Positions 45,723-55,828 are shown, numbered from the stretch's first letter. The stretch is 64,000 bases of DNA from Bacteroidota bacterium (GCA_013112545.1 JABFGJ010000011.1:1-64000), one strand, 5' to 3'. Numbers and translations are program-made. Notes: generated by a model from the letters alone, not told the origin.

Positions 45723-45971
45723 ATGGATTTAACTGTATTTTTATTTATTGGAACACCAGAGCTTATAGTAGTTCTACTGGTTGTTGTCATGCTGTTTGGC
45801 TCAAAAAAGATACCTGAATTAGCACGAGGATTAGGTAAAGGTATGCGTGAGTTCAAAAATGCTACAAGTGATATACAAGAAGAAATAAGAAAGTCTTCTC
45901 AAGAAATAGAACGAAACATCAATCAAAAACCACAAGCTAAAAGTAAACCTGAAAACAAAACTAATTCTTAG
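45723..45971 (+). CDS. tatA: Sec-independent translocase subunit TatA/E
   Basis: An 82-residue Tat component. A single hydrophobic helix at about 3-22 (GTPELIVVLLVVVMLFG) is followed by the hinge GSKKIPELARGLGKGMREFKNA and an amphipathic helix, then a Lys/Gln/Asn-rich tail. The PELARGLGKGMREFK sequence is diagnostic of TatA/TatB proteins. It should oligomerise to form the passage for folded proteins with TatC, which is not in this window. An upstream in-frame start at 45684 lies inside the terminator, so the ATG at 45723 is used. The next gene starts on the last base of the stop (TAGTG). Confidence 0.93.
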   Translation: MDLTVFLFIGTPELIVVLLVVVMLFGSKKIPELARGLGKGMREFKNATSDIQEEIRKSSQEIERNINQKPQAKSKPENKTNS

Positions 45972-46924
45972 TGGAATATTTACTATTAGTCACAGGATTT
46001 GTTGTATTAATCTTAGGTGGAGAATTCTTAGTTCGAGGTGCTGTCAGTTTAGCGCTTAAATTAAATATCTCTCCATTAGTGGTTGGTATGACCATTGTTT
46101 CTTTTGGCACTTCTGCACCAGAGTTATTAGTTAGTATAGAGGCTGCAATAACTGGGCATCCAGATGTAAGTATGGGGGCAGTTGTTGGTTCAAATATTTC
46201 TAACATTAGTTTAGTTTTAGGATTAACCGTTCTAATATTTCCAATTTCTATCAGTAAAAACACCTTAAAAATTGATTGGCCTCTCATGATGGTTGCCAGT
46301 ATATTGTTGTATATACTATGCTTGGATGGAGTAATTGATTTTAAAGAAGGTATTTTATTTATTGCAATTTTAGCAAGTTTCACCGCATGGTTATTTATAA
46401 AATCGAGGAAAAAAGGAGAAATCGTCAATGCTGATCTTGACATTGATGTTGAACAAAGTGTCAAAACAAATATTTGGAGAGACTTGCTATTCCTTTTTTT
46501 GGGTTTTACTGGTTTGTTTTATGGCGCAGATTGGTTGATTGGTTCTGTTGTAGAAATTGCCACAAATCATGGAATAAGCGAAAAGTTAATTAGTGTAACG
46601 GTAGTAGCATTTGGCACCAGTTTGCCAGAACTAGTTACTTCGTGTATGGCAGCTTTTAGAAAAGAAACTGACATTTCAATTGGGAATTTAATTGGATCAA
46701 ACTTGTTTAACATACTAGCCATTTTAGGCATAACATCTTTAATAGAACCCATCGCTGTTTCTGATTCCATTAACCATTTCGACATGTATTATATGTTAGG
46801 CATTTCACTACTTGTTTTTCCATTGATGTATTTTGGAAGGAAAGTTGGGAGATTAAAAGGTTTATTGTTAGTGTCAGTCTATATAATTTACATTTATTTT
46901 TCCATTGTTATGGAAAAAGCATAG
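45971..46924 (+). CDS. calcium/sodium antiporter (CaCA family, YrbG-type)
   Basis: A 317-residue inner-membrane cation exchanger with ten predicted helices in two inverted halves. Each half carries the alpha-repeat signature: SFGTSAPELLVSIEAA at about 44-59 and AFGTSLPELVTSCMAA at about 213-228, the Glu and Ser/Thr residues forming the ion-binding site. A short cytoplasmic loop (SRKKGEIVNADLDIDVEQ) separates the halves. It uses a GTG start at 45971 overlapping the tatA stop; the second residue pattern MEYLLLVTGF fits a first helix. It probably exports Ca2+ at the expense of Na+. Confidence 0.92.
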   Translation: MEYLLLVTGFVVLILGGEFLVRGAVSLALKLNISPLVVGMTIVSFGTSAPELLVSIEAAITGHPDVSMGAVVGSNISNISLVLGLTVLIFPISISKNTLKIDWPLMMVASILLYILCLDGVIDFKEGILFIAILASFTAWLFIKSRKKGEIVNADLDIDVEQSVKTNIWRDLLFLFLGFTGLFYGADWLIGSVVEIATNHGISEKLISVTVVAFGTSLPELVTSCMAAFRKETDISIGNLIGSNLFNILAILGITSLIEPIAVSDSINHFDMYYMLGISLLVFPLMYFGRKVGRLKGLLLVSVYIIYIYFSIVMEKA

Positions 46925-46953
46925 GGTTGTCCGATAGAAACCATGCTTTTTTT
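46914..46953. terminator. intrinsic terminator of the antiporter gene
   Basis: AAAAAGCAT (46914-46922) pairs with ATGCTTTTT (46943-46951); a small bulge and four further pairs (GGTT/AACC) extend the stem inward. It is followed by T7 and overlaps the antiporter's stop codon. Confidence 0.8.
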
Positions 46954-47028
46954 GAGGTCATGTTGTATTTTTTAGGGGGTGTTAATAAAAAAAGCAAGTT
47001 TTTGTAAAATTTTAGCATTTTTCAATAT

Positions 47029-47036
47029 TACATTTG
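47029..47036 (+). promoter_or_regulatory. -7 box of the glutamine synthetase gene
   Basis: TACATTTG followed by CG, exact TAnnTTTG, 19 bases before the ATG. A TTTG at 47001-47004 could be the -33 element, though the 24-base spacing is slightly long. Confidence 0.55.
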
Positions 47037-47055
47037 CGCCTTAAAAAAATATAAA

Positions 47056-49248
47056 ATGTCAACTGTTCGATTTAAGGCTATAGAGTCTTGTTTAAATAGA
47101 GTACCTCGAGAAGTAAACGCTCCATCTTCAAAAATTTCTGAATACTACGGAGTTAATGTTTTTGATAGAAAATCAATGGCAGAGTATATGCCTAAAGACA
47201 TTTATAAAAGTGTTGTTGATGCGATAGAAAACGGAACACGAGTAGAAAGAAAAATTACCAACCACGTAGCTTCAGCCATGAAGGCCTGGGCAATGGAGAA
47301 AAAAGTAACCCATTACACACATTGGTTTCAACCATTAACTGGGACAACCGCTGAAAAGCATGATGCTTTTTTTGAGCCACTAAACGATAATAATGTAATC
47401 GAGCAATTTGATGGTAATCAGTTGGCACAGCAAGAGCCTGATGCTTCTAGCTTGCCAAATGGAGGCATTAGAAATACTTTTGAGGCAAGAGGTTATACCG
47501 CTTGGGATCCGAGTTCCCCTGCTTTTATCATCGGTAAAACCATGTGCATTCCTACCATTTATGTTTCTTATACTGGTGAAGCTTTAGATTATAAAACACC
47601 TCTACTAAAAGCTTTAAATGCAATTGATAAGGCTGCTGTTGATGTTTGTCTATATTTCGATAAAAATGTAAATAAAGTCAATGCTACACTTGGTTGGGAG
47701 CAAGAATACTTTTTAGTAGATAGGGCTTTATTTAATGCTAGGCCAGATTTGGTATTAACAGGTAGAACTGTTTTTGGACACAGTCCAGCAAAAGGTCAAG
47801 AGTTGGATGACCATTACTTTGGCTCAATTCCCGATCGAGCTCATGCCTTTATGGTAGAACTTGAAATCGAGTGTATGAAACTTGGAATTCCTGCAAAAAC
47901 AAGGCATAATGAGGTTGCTCCAAATCAATTTGAGTTGGCTCCTGTTTTTGAAGAGGCAAACTTAGCAGTTGATCACAATCAATTGTTAATGGATATTATG
48001 GATAAGGTAGCTCGAAAGCATAATCTAAGAGTGCTCTTGCATGAGAAGCCTTATGCTAAAGTTAACGGTTCTGGAAAACACAACAATTGGTCGCTAGCAA
48101 CCAATACTGGAGTTAATTTATTAAGCCCTGGTAAAACACCTAAAACAAATCTTCAGTTTCTAACTTTTTTAATTAACACTTTAAAAGCAGTTCACGACAA
48201 TGAACGACTTTTAAGAGCATCAATTGCAACTGCAGGCAACGAACATCGTTTAGGAGCCAACGAAGCCCCACCTGCAATAATTTCAGCATTTATTGGAACT
48301 GAATTAACCAATATGTTGGATGAATTAGTTTCAAAAGTAAAAGATAATAAAGTCCTTTCTGCGGAAGAAAAAACAGAATTGAAGTTGAATATTGGTAAAA
48401 TCCCAGAAATTTTATTAGACAATACAGATCGAAACAGAACATCTCCATTTGCTTTTACAGGAAACAAATTTGAATTTAGAGCCGTTGGTTCATCTGCAAA
48501 TTGTTCATTAGCAATGACTGTTATTAATTCCATTGTTGCTAAGCAGCTGATTGATTTTAAGAGAGATGTAGATGCTGAAATTAAAAAAGGAATTAAAAAA
48601 GATGAGGCAATTTTTAGAATATTAAAAAAATACACGATAAGCTCAAAAAATATTCGCTTCGAAGGGAATGGATATGGAGATGAATGGATAAAAGAAGCAG
48701 AAAAAAGAGGCTTATCTCATCTTAAAACAGCTCCGATTGCAATTAAGGAATTTGCTTCAAAGCAATCCATCGCTTTATTTCAGGATTTAGGGGTTATGTC
48801 TGAGCGAGAAACGAGAGCAAGGCAGGAAATCAATTTTGAACTTTACACCAATTTAATTCGAATTGAGTCAAGAGTGGTTGGTGATTTGGCTCAGAATCAC
48901 ATATTGCCTACGGCATTGAGGTATCAAAATCAGCTAATTAAAAATGTATCTGGATTAAAATCGATATTAGAAGGTGAAGCGTATAAATCAGCATCCTCTG
49001 TGCAATTAGAAATTATTATTAATATTTCGAAACACGTTAAGATTATTAAAGAATCAACGGACTTAATGATAAATGAGCGAAAACGAATAAACAAGATTGA
49101 GAGTCCCGAACAAAGAGCAAATGAATATTGCGATATCGTAAAACCTTTATGCGAAAAAATTAGATACAGCGTGGATAAACTGGAATTAACTGTAGATGAC
49201 GAAATGTGGCCATTACCTAAATACAGAGAGCTACTTTTTAACCATTAA
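47056..49248 (+). CDS. glnN: glutamine synthetase type III
   Basis: A 730-residue glutamine synthetase of class III (GSIII), joining ammonia to glutamate with ATP. The size is far above the 470 residues of type I. Diagnostic segments: KVTHYTHWFQPLTGTTAEKHDAF near residue 90, TLGWEQEYFLVD, the NEVAPNQFELAPVFEEAN motif corresponding to the type I NxVAPxQ(H/F)E strand, KVNGSGKHNNWSLAT, and NRTSPFAFTGNKFEFRAVGSSAN with the Arg that binds glutamate. The last 150 residues form the GSIII-specific helical domain. Bacteroidota commonly use GSIII as the main ammonia-assimilating enzyme. It is a single-gene unit. Confidence 0.96.
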   Translation: MSTVRFKAIESCLNRVPREVNAPSSKISEYYGVNVFDRKSMAEYMPKDIYKSVVDAIENGTRVERKITNHVASAMKAWAMEKKVTHYTHWFQPLTGTTAEKHDAFFEPLNDNNVIEQFDGNQLAQQEPDASSLPNGGIRNTFEARGYTAWDPSSPAFIIGKTMCIPTIYVSYTGEALDYKTPLLKALNAIDKAAVDVCLYFDKNVNKVNATLGWEQEYFLVDRALFNARPDLVLTGRTVFGHSPAKGQELDDHYFGSIPDRAHAFMVELEIECMKLGIPAKTRHNEVAPNQFELAPVFEEANLAVDHNQLLMDIMDKVARKHNLRVLLHEKPYAKVNGSGKHNNWSLATNTGVNLLSPGKTPKTNLQFLTFLINTLKAVHDNERLLRASIATAGNEHRLGANEAPPAIISAFIGTELTNMLDELVSKVKDNKVLSAEEKTELKLNIGKIPEILLDNTDRNRTSPFAFTGNKFEFRAVGSSANCSLAMTVINSIVAKQLIDFKRDVDAEIKKGIKKDEAIFRILKKYTISSKNIRFEGNGYGDEWIKEAEKRGLSHLKTAPIAIKEFASKQSIALFQDLGVMSERETRARQEINFELYTNLIRIESRVVGDLAQNHILPTALRYQNQLIKNVSGLKSILEGEAYKSASSVQLEIIINISKHVKIIKESTDLMINERKRINKIESPEQRANEYCDIVKPLCEKIRYSVDKLELTVDDEMWPLPKYRELLFNH

Positions 49249-49297
49249 GAAAAACTAAAATTAAGGCCTTGAATATTTAGTTTTATCAAGAAAGATT

Positions 49298-49337
49298 GGG
49301 TGCTATAAAATTCAAAAAATTGTTTATTTTAGCACCC
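49298..49337. other. hairpin between glnN and the PorE-like gene
   Basis: GGGTGCTA (49298-49305) pairs with TAGCACCC (49330-49337), extended by AAA/TTT pairs after a bulge. No T-run follows, so it is not a good terminator. It lies about 20 bases upstream of the next start codon and may act at the RNA level of the PorE-like gene, or mark the glnN 3' end. Confidence 0.45.
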
Positions 49338-49358
49338 ATTGTATAAATACTGTATCAA

Positions 49359-51374
49359 ATGAAGATTTTTAAAGTTGTTGGATTTTCCGTTTTTTTCTTA
49401 TCCCTTACCTTACAACTTGCTGCTCAGAAGAGTTACCTAGACGATGCTGACCACGCTTTGTATAAAGAAGAGAAGTACTTTGAGGCGATTGAAATGTATA
49501 AAAAGGCTTATGTAAAAGAGAAAGGAAGGGACGTAAAAGCTGAAATAATTTTTAAGATTGCCGAATCTTATCGATTAAGTGACCAAACAGAGCAAGCAGA
49601 AGTTTGGTACGATAAGTCTGTAATTGCACAATATGCCGATCCAATAGCTAGATTGCGATTAGCTGATATGCGAATGCAAAATGGAAATTATGATGAAGCA
49701 TTAGTTGAATATCAGAAATACGCTGCTGAGGTACCTTCCGATAATCGTGGAAAAATAGGAATAGAGGCTGCTAAAAAAGCCCAACAATGGAAAGATAATC
49801 CCGAAAATTACATTGTAGAGCCAGAGGTTTTGATTAATTCAGAGTATTCTGATTTTTCTCCAACATTTACTTCTCGAAAGAATGATCAAATGATTTTTAC
49901 ATCAACTAGAGAAGGCTCAACTGGGACAAGTATTTCTGATGTTACAGGCGATAATTTTTCCGATTTATATTATTCCGATCAAGATAAAAAAGGAAAATGG
50001 AGCGAGCCGAAATTAGTTGAAGGAGAAGATTTAAATACTGAGGGTTCTGAAGGTGCAGCTGTCATGAATAGCAGAAGAAACACCTTGTATTTTACAAGAT
50101 GTATGGTTGAAAAAAATGGCTATTTAGGTTGTTCTATTTATTCAGCTAAAAAACAAGGACAGAAATACAGTAAGTCTGAAAAAATTGCCATAGCTTCAGA
50201 TAGTGCAACTATTGGGCACCCTGCTTTAACACCAGACGATAAAGTTTTAATTTTTGCTTCTGATTTGCCAGGTGGTCAAGGGGGAAAAGATTTATGGTAC
50301 ATTAAAGAAGAAAAAAGAGGCGAATGGTCAAAACCTATCAATTTAGGGCCACAAATTAATACTCCTCAAAATGAAATGTTTCCTTATGTACATGAAAATG
50401 GCGATTTGTATTTTGCTTCTGATGGACATTTAGGAATGGGTGGACTTGATATTTTTGTTGCAAAAAAGAAAGGTGAAAACCAATGGGGTAATCCTGAAAA
50501 CATGAAATCCCCTATAAATTCAAGTGCCAACGACTTTGGAATTATATTCGATGGGAAAGATAAAGGATATTTAACTTCTAGCCGTGAAGGCGGAAGAGGT
50601 AAAGATGACATTTGGAGATTCTATAGTCCAGAACCTCAATTCAAATTGATTTGTTTACTAAAAGACCTTGAAACTGGCGAAGTATTGTCGGCTGGTAAAG
50701 TTGAGTTAATTGGAACTGACGGCAGCAAAGTTGAAGGCGAAACTAGCGCTGAAGGAATGGCTGAGTTTGATATAGCTAAAAACACCTCATATGTAATTAC
50801 AGCAAGTAAGCCAGGCTATTTAAATGCGAAAGGAAAAGAAACTACTGTAGGAGTTGAGGAATCTAAAATTTATTCTCATTTATACGAATTACAACCTGTA
50901 ACTGAGGATCCAATCAAATTACCTGAGATTTTGTATGCGTTTAACAGTACTGAATTAACTGAGCAAGCAAAAGATTCGCTTCAAGAATTGTATAAAACTT
51001 TAATTGATAACCCAACCATTATTATTGAATTAAAAGCAAATACAGATTCTAGAGGTAGTGGACCTTATAACTTAAAGCTTTCTCAAGGAAGAGCCGAGTC
51101 TGCTGTAAACTACTTAATTAGCTTAGGAATTGATGCTGCTAGAATGGTTCCAAAAGGATATGGAGAAGACAATTTATTGATTTCAGATGCTGAGATTAAT
51201 AAATTAGCGACTGAAGAAGAGCGGGAAGCAGCTCACCAATTAAATAGAAGAACTGAGTTTAGTGTATTGAGTTTTGATTTTGTTCCAAAACCAGAAGTAC
51301 CTGAAGTTCCAGAAATGGAAGAAGGTGGAACTGAAGAGCCAAAAACACAAGAACCGGATTCTACAGAAGAGTAG
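49359..51374 (+). CDS. PorE-like OmpA/PD40/TPR envelope protein, putative T9SS component
   Basis: A 671-residue exported protein with the four-part layout known for P. gingivalis PorE (PG1058). It has a signal peptide (SLTLQLAAQ), a TPR region at about 28-140 (ADHALYKEEKYFEAIEMYKKAY), and a PD40/WD40-like beta-propeller at about 160-420 (SPTFTSRKNDQMIFTSTREG, HPALTPDDKVLIFASDLPGG, YVHENGDLYFASDGHLGMGG). A carboxypeptidase-regulatory-like domain follows at about 430-510, then an OmpA peptidoglycan-binding domain at about 520-645 (TDSRGSGPYNLKLSQGRAESAVNYL). A Pro/Glu-rich tail ends it. Unlike PorE, no lipobox Cys follows the signal. It probably ties an outer-membrane complex to peptidoglycan. 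Confidence 0.8.
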   Translation: MKIFKVVGFSVFFLSLTLQLAAQKSYLDDADHALYKEEKYFEAIEMYKKAYVKEKGRDVKAEIIFKIAESYRLSDQTEQAEVWYDKSVIAQYADPIARLRLADMRMQNGNYDEALVEYQKYAAEVPSDNRGKIGIEAAKKAQQWKDNPENYIVEPEVLINSEYSDFSPTFTSRKNDQMIFTSTREGSTGTSISDVTGDNFSDLYYSDQDKKGKWSEPKLVEGEDLNTEGSEGAAVMNSRRNTLYFTRCMVEKNGYLGCSIYSAKKQGQKYSKSEKIAIASDSATIGHPALTPDDKVLIFASDLPGGQGGKDLWYIKEEKRGEWSKPINLGPQINTPQNEMFPYVHENGDLYFASDGHLGMGGLDIFVAKKKGENQWGNPENMKSPINSSANDFGIIFDGKDKGYLTSSREGGRGKDDIWRFYSPEPQFKLICLLKDLETGEVLSAGKVELIGTDGSKVEGETSAEGMAEFDIAKNTSYVITASKPGYLNAKGKETTVGVEESKIYSHLYELQPVTEDPIKLPEILYAFNSTELTEQAKDSLQELYKTLIDNPTIIIELKANTDSRGSGPYNLKLSQGRAESAVNYLISLGIDAARMVPKGYGEDNLLISDAEINKLATEEEREAAHQLNRRTEFSVLSFDFVPKPEVPEVPEMEEGGTEEPKTQEPDSTEE

Positions 51375-51394
51375 CGTAAATAAAATTAAATTTG

Positions 51395-51423
51395 AGCATC
51401 CATTTTTTATTAAAATGGATGCT
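51395..51423. terminator. intrinsic terminator
   Basis: A 12-bp stem beginning AGCATCCATTTT with loop TTATT, followed by T-run to 51429. It lies 20 bases after the PorE-like gene and 35 bases before purM. Confidence 0.9.
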
Positions 51424-51463
51424 TTTTTTATTCCAATTTAGAAACAAATATTCTTTAAGAATA

Positions 51464-52633
51464 ATGAGTTCAAACGAAAGATATAACCAGAGAGGTGTTT
51501 CAGCTTCTAAAGAAGATGTACACAATGCTATAAAAAATGTGGATAAAGGTCTATTTCCTAAAGCCTTTTGCAAAATTGTGCCTGACTTTTTAAGTGGAAG
51601 CGAAGATCATTGCATCGTAATGCATGCCGACGGAGCTGGAACAAAATCAGCTTTGGCTTATATGTATTGGAAAGAAACTGGCGACTTATCCGTTTGGAAA
51701 GGAATAGCTATGGATGCCATTGCCATGAATTTAGATGACTTGTTATGTGTTGGTGCTATTGATAAAATTATGTTATCATCTACAATAGGAAGGAATAAAA
51801 ATTTAATTCCTGGCGAAGTGTTATCAAAACTCATCAACGGAACTGAAGAAATATTAGAAGAACTTAGAAGCCACGGAATAGGAATATATAGCACAGGTGG
51901 AGAAACTGCTGATGTAGGCGATTTGGTAAGAACCATAATTGTTGACTCAACAGTTACATGTAGAATGAGAAAAGATGATGTAATTTCTAATCATAACATT
52001 ATTGGTGGTGAAGTCATTGTTGGTTTAGCCTCTTTTGGACAAGCAAATTACGAAACAGAATACAATGGTGGAATGGGAAGCAATGGACTAACTTCGGCAA
52101 GACACGATGTTTTTTCTTCCTATTTAAAAGATAAATATCCAGAGTCATTTGATTCAGCTGTTCCAGATGAATTGGTTTATTCTGGAACTAAAAAATTGAC
52201 AGATTCCATTGGTGGTGTTCCTATTGATGCGGGAAAATTAGTTTTATCACCAACTAGAACCTATGCCCCAATTATTAAAAAGATACTAGAAAAACATCGG
52301 GCGGAAATTCACGGTATGGTTCATTGCAGTGGAGGAGCACAAACAAAAGTGCTTCACTTTGTAGAAAATGTTCATGTGATTAAAGATAATTTATTTGATA
52401 TTCCTCCATTATTTAAACTAATACAGGAAGAGTCAGGAACAGATTGGAAAGAAATGTACAAAGTATTTAACATGGGACATCGTATGGAATTATATGTTCC
52501 TGCAGAAATTGCAGCTGATATTATCTCCATTTCAGAATCTTTTGGTGTTGCAGCACAAATTGTTGGAAGGGTTGAAAAATCAGACAAAACAGAATTAACC
52601 ATACAAACTCCACATGGAGTATTTAAATACTAA
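51464..52633 (+). CDS. purM: phosphoribosylformylglycinamidine cyclo-ligase (AIR synthetase)
   Basis: A 389-residue AIR synthetase catalysing the ATP-dependent ring closure of FGAM in purine synthesis. The N-terminal domain contains the opening SNERYNQRGVSASKEDVHNAI, VMHADGAGTKSALAYMYWKET and DAIAMNLDDLLCVGA. The glycine-rich segments GIYSTGGETADVGDLV and LASFGQANYETEYNGGMGSNGLTS and the C-terminal HCSGGAQTKVLHF and VFNMGHRMELYV complete it. It is the longer form common in Bacteroidota. The ATG at 51464 is chosen because the longer frame from 51392 would start inside the terminator. Five bases separate it from prfA. Confidence 0.93.
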   Translation: MSSNERYNQRGVSASKEDVHNAIKNVDKGLFPKAFCKIVPDFLSGSEDHCIVMHADGAGTKSALAYMYWKETGDLSVWKGIAMDAIAMNLDDLLCVGAIDKIMLSSTIGRNKNLIPGEVLSKLINGTEEILEELRSHGIGIYSTGGETADVGDLVRTIIVDSTVTCRMRKDDVISNHNIIGGEVIVGLASFGQANYETEYNGGMGSNGLTSARHDVFSSYLKDKYPESFDSAVPDELVYSGTKKLTDSIGGVPIDAGKLVLSPTRTYAPIIKKILEKHRAEIHGMVHCSGGAQTKVLHFVENVHVIKDNLFDIPPLFKLIQEESGTDWKEMYKVFNMGHRMELYVPAEIAADIISISESFGVAAQIVGRVEKSDKTELTIQTPHGVFKY

Positions 52634-52638
52634 AATAG

Positions 52639-53736
52639 ATGAGTAGCTTAATCGAAAAGTTAGAATCGATAAAAGATCGGTGGAAAGAAGTTTCTCAACT
52701 TATTGTTGATCCAGAGATTATTGGTGATATGAAACGCTATGTGAAATTAAATAAAGAGTATAGCGACTTAAAAGAGATAGTAGATGTGTATCATGAATAC
52801 AGTAATGTATTAGATAACATCAAATCTTCTGAAGAAATTTTAAGTACTGAAAAGGATGAAGAATTTCGAGAGATGGCTAAAATGGAATTGGATGATTTCA
52901 AGGCTAGAAAAGCTCCTTTAGAAGAGAAGATAAAACTCATGTTGATTCCTAAAGATCCAGATGATGATAAAAATGTTATTGTTGAAATTAGAGCTGGAGC
53001 CGGAGGAGATGAAGCAAGTATTTTTGCAGGAGATTTATATCGCATGTATGTCAAATACATCGAAAATAAAGGCTGGAAACATGAAATCACAACGATGAAT
53101 GAAGGTACTGCCGGAGGATTTAAGGAAATTGGATTTGAGGTTAGTGGAGAAAATGTTTATGGAGAAATGAAATATGAATCTGGAGTGCATCGAGTTCAAC
53201 GAGTACCTCAAACTGAAACCCAGGGTCGAGTTCATACATCTGCAGCATCTGTTGCGGTATTGCCCGAAGCAGATGAAGTAGATGTGAAAATAAATCCTGC
53301 CGATATTAAAAAAGATACTTACAGAGCATCAGGAGCAGGTGGTCAGCACGTAAATAAAACTGAATCAGCGGTTCGATTAACGCATATTCCTACCAATACT
53401 GTTGTTGAATGTCAAGATGGGCGTTCACAGATTAAGAATTATGAAAAAGCATTAAAGGTTTTGAGATCTAGAATTTATGAAGCGGAAGTATTAAAAGCTG
53501 AGGCAGAGATTGCTGCACATCGTAAAACCTTGGTTTCCACTGGGGATCGTTCTGCAAAAATTAGAACCTACAATTATCCTCAAGGAAGAGTGACAGACCA
53601 TAGAATTAATTTAACTTTATATAATTTAGATGCAATAATTAATGGTGAAGTTGGCGAAGTAATTGAAGCACTGAGAGTTGCCGAAAATGCAGAGAAATTG
53701 AAAGACGGTTTGAAAGATGATAATTCAGTAGGATGA
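52639..53736 (+). CDS. prfA: peptide chain release factor 1
   Basis: A 365-residue class I release factor recognising UAA and UAG. The GGQ motif that triggers peptidyl-tRNA hydrolysis is at residues 234-236 ([14 protein letters not shown]). The anticodon-like tripeptide is P190-Q191-T192 in [16 protein letters not shown]1 has PxT, most often PAT or PVT, so this is a slight variant but still type 1, not the SPF of RF2. The coiled N-terminal domain fills the first 100 residues. The stop overlaps the pyrF start (ATGA at 53733). Confidence 0.97.
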   Translation: MSSLIEKLESIKDRWKEVSQLIVDPEIIGDMKRYVKLNKEYSDLKEIVDVYHEYSNVLDNIKSSEEILSTEKDEEFREMAKMELDDFKARKAPLEEKIKLMLIPKDPDDDKNVIVEIRAGAGGDEASIFAGDLYRMYVKYIENKGWKHEITTMNEGTAGGFKEIGFEVSGENVYGEMKYESGVHRVQRVPQTETQGRVHTSAASVAVLPEADEVDVKINPADIKKDTYRASGAGGQHVNKTESAVRLTHIPTNTVVECQDGRSQIKNYEKALKVLRSRIYEAEVLKAEAEIAAHRKTLVSTGDRSAKIRTYNYPQGRVTDHRINLTLYNLDAIINGEVGEVIEALRVAENAEKLKDGLKDDNSVG

Positions 53737-54557
53737 ATAGAAAACAACTTATAGAAGAAATAAAAAGCAAGCAGAGTTTTCTTTGTGTTGGATTGGATAC
53801 AGATATTACTAAAATACCCAAGCACTTATTAAGTTTAGATAATCCAATTTTAGAATTCAATAAGCAAATAATAGATGCCACCAAAGACTTCTGTGTTGCC
53901 TACAAACCAAACATCGCATTTTATGAATGTTTGGGTTCTAGAGGTTGGGATATACTTCAAGAAACACTAGCTTATATTCCAGATAATATTTTTACAATTG
54001 CCGATGCAAAGCGTGGTGATATTGGAAACACAGCTTCCATGTACGCCAAAACTTTTTTAGAGAAATACCAATTTGATTCGGTAACAGTTGCTCCATATAT
54101 GGGTAACGACTCGGTAAAGCCTTTTTTAGCTATACCAAATAAGTGGACTATTTTACTAGGCTTAACTTCAAATGAAGGAGCGCTTGATTTTCAATTTATA
54201 GAAGATAAATCAGGCCTGAAAGTGTATGAACATGTATTAAATACTTCAAAATCATGGGGTACTGTAGAAAATTTGATGTATGTAATTGGGGCAACAAAAG
54301 CAGAGTATTTTCAAAAAGTTCGAGCAATAATTCCAAATCACTTTTTATTGGTTCCAGGAGTTGGGGCTCAAGGTGGAAATTTACAAGATGTTTGTAAGCA
54401 GGGCATAAATTCAGATTGTGGATTATTGATTAATTCGTCAAGAGGAATTTTATACGCTTCACAGGATGAAGATTTTGCAGAAGTAGTCGCGATGAAAGCA
54501 AAAGAAATTCAACGAGAAATGTCCTTAATTTTGAAGCAATATCAAATCATAAGCTGA
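53733..54557 (+). CDS. pyrF: orotidine 5'-phosphate decarboxylase
   Basis: A 274-residue OMP decarboxylase of the longer type 2 group, making UMP from OMP in pyrimidine synthesis. The catalytic Lys/Asp tetrad lies in [40 protein letters not shown] is the opening phosphate-side strand, and [33 protein letters not shown] the closing part. It is coupled to prfA by a four-base overlap, and its last base is the first of the next gene's ATG (TGATG at 54555-54559). The prfA-pyrF linkage pairs translation with nucleotide supply. Confidence 0.96.
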   Translation: MNRKQLIEEIKSKQSFLCVGLDTDITKIPKHLLSLDNPILEFNKQIIDATKDFCVAYKPNIAFYECLGSRGWDILQETLAYIPDNIFTIADAKRGDIGNTASMYAKTFLEKYQFDSVTVAPYMGNDSVKPFLAIPNKWTILLGLTSNEGALDFQFIEDKSGLKVYEHVLNTSKSWGTVENLMYVIGATKAEYFQKVRAIIPNHFLLVPGVGAQGGNLQDVCKQGINSDCGLLINSSRGILYASQDEDFAEVVAMKAKEIQREMSLILKQYQIIS

Positions 54558-55828
54558 TGAACGAAGATTTTCTCCACTATATATGGAAATTTCAAAGGTT
54601 TAATAAAAAGAATCTAAAATTAACTAGTGGAGAAAGCATAGAAATTATTCAGCCAGGAATTTTAAATACAGATTCAGGACCAGATTTTTTTAATGGTCAG
54701 ATCAAATTAAATTCAACCAAGTGGGCTGGTAATGTTGAAATACACAAACATTCAAGTGATTGGCTCAAGCATAAACATCAAGATGATTTAGCTTACGACA
54801 AAGTTATATTGCATGTCGTATGGATAGATGATACACCCATTAAACGATTGTCAGGTGAAGTTATTCCTTGCATAGAATTAAAGGGTTTGGTTAGCAAAGT
54901 CTTGCTAGAACAATATGATCAATTGCAGAAAGAATTCACATTAATTCCTTGTGAATCTAGTATAAAGTCGGTTGATTCTTTTATTATAGAAACCTTTTTA
55001 GAGCGTTTGGCATTTGAACGTTTAGAGCATAAATCGCAACGACTAAACCAATTGTTGAAATTGAATAAAAACGATTGGGAATCTACTTTATACCAAATGT
55101 TGGCCAAGTATTTCGGCTTTAAAGTAAATGCGATACCCTTTGAACTCTTGGCTCAGAGTTTACCTTATTCCATTATTCGAAAGCATGTTGGAAACTTATT
55201 TCAATTAGAAGCATTACTTTTTGGCCAAGCTGGATTGTTAGAAGGTGACTTTAAAGGAAATTATCCACGAGACTTACAACAAGAGTATCATTACTTAAAA
55301 GCAAAGTATCGTTTAAAAGCAATCGAACCATCTTTATGGAAGTTTATGCGAATGAGACCTGTTAACTTTCCAAGTATTAGAATTGCTCAATTTGCTGCTT
55401 TATTAAATGAGAAGAAAGCTCTATTTGAATCTATTGTTAATGAAAATGAAGTGCAACAGCTCGAAAAAACGTTTTCTGTGTCAGCTTCAGCATATTGGGA
55501 CTCACATTTTAGATTTGACAAACCTGCCGCTAATAAACGTTCTAAAAAATTAGGTGTATTAGCAATAAACACGTTGTTAATTAATTCGATTATTCCTTTA
55601 ATATTCAATTATGCCAAACAAAAGGGAGACGGTGAATTAAGCGAAAGAGCTTTGTTTTTTTTAACTCAGTTTAAGCCTGAAAAAAATAAAATTACAAGGC
55701 TTTGGAGCCATTTCAACATACAGGCTGATAATGCTCAACAAAGTCAAGCTTTAATTGAATTAAAAACAAATTATTGTGATTTAAAAAAATGTCTAAATTG
55801 CAGTATTGGAAATTCTATCTTAAAATGA
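54557..55828 (+). CDS. DUF2851 family protein
   Basis: A 423-residue cytoplasmic protein of the Bacteroidota-specific DUF2851 family. The N-terminal part is typical: DFLHYIWKFQRF, EIIQPGILNTDSGPDFFNGQI, WAGNVEIHKHSSDWLKHKH, and YDKVILHVVWIDD. The acidic and histidine residues in GPDFF...GNVEIH could form a nuclease-like active site; this is inference. The rest is mostly helical and ends with a short Cys-rich tail (CDLKKCLNCSIG) reminiscent of the family's C-terminus. Function is not established. It overlaps pyrF by one base and PspC by four. Confidence 0.85.
   Translation: MNEDFLHYIWKFQRFNKKNLKLTSGESIEIIQPGILNTDSGPDFFNGQIKLNSTKWAGNVEIHKHSSDWLKHKHQDDLAYDKVILHVVWIDDTPIKRLSGEVIPCIELKGLVSKVLLEQYDQLQKEFTLIPCESSIKSVDSFIIETFLERLAFERLEHKSQRLNQLLKLNKNDWESTLYQMLAKYFGFKVNAIPFELLAQSLPYSIIRKHVGNLFQLEALLFGQAGLLEGDFKGNYPRDLQQEYHYLKAKYRLKAIEPSLWKFMRMRPVNFPSIRIAQFAALLNEKKALFESIVNENEVQQLEKTFSVSASAYWDSHFRFDKPAANKRSKKLGVLAINTLLINSIIPLIFNYAKQKGDGELSERALFFLTQFKPEKNKITRLWSHFNIQADNAQQSQALIELKTNYCDLKKCLNCSIGNSILK

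Noticed and set aside
49298-49337. Terminator for glnN
   Set aside because: The hairpin lacks a T-run and overlaps the likely upstream region of the next gene, so I list it only as a hairpin.
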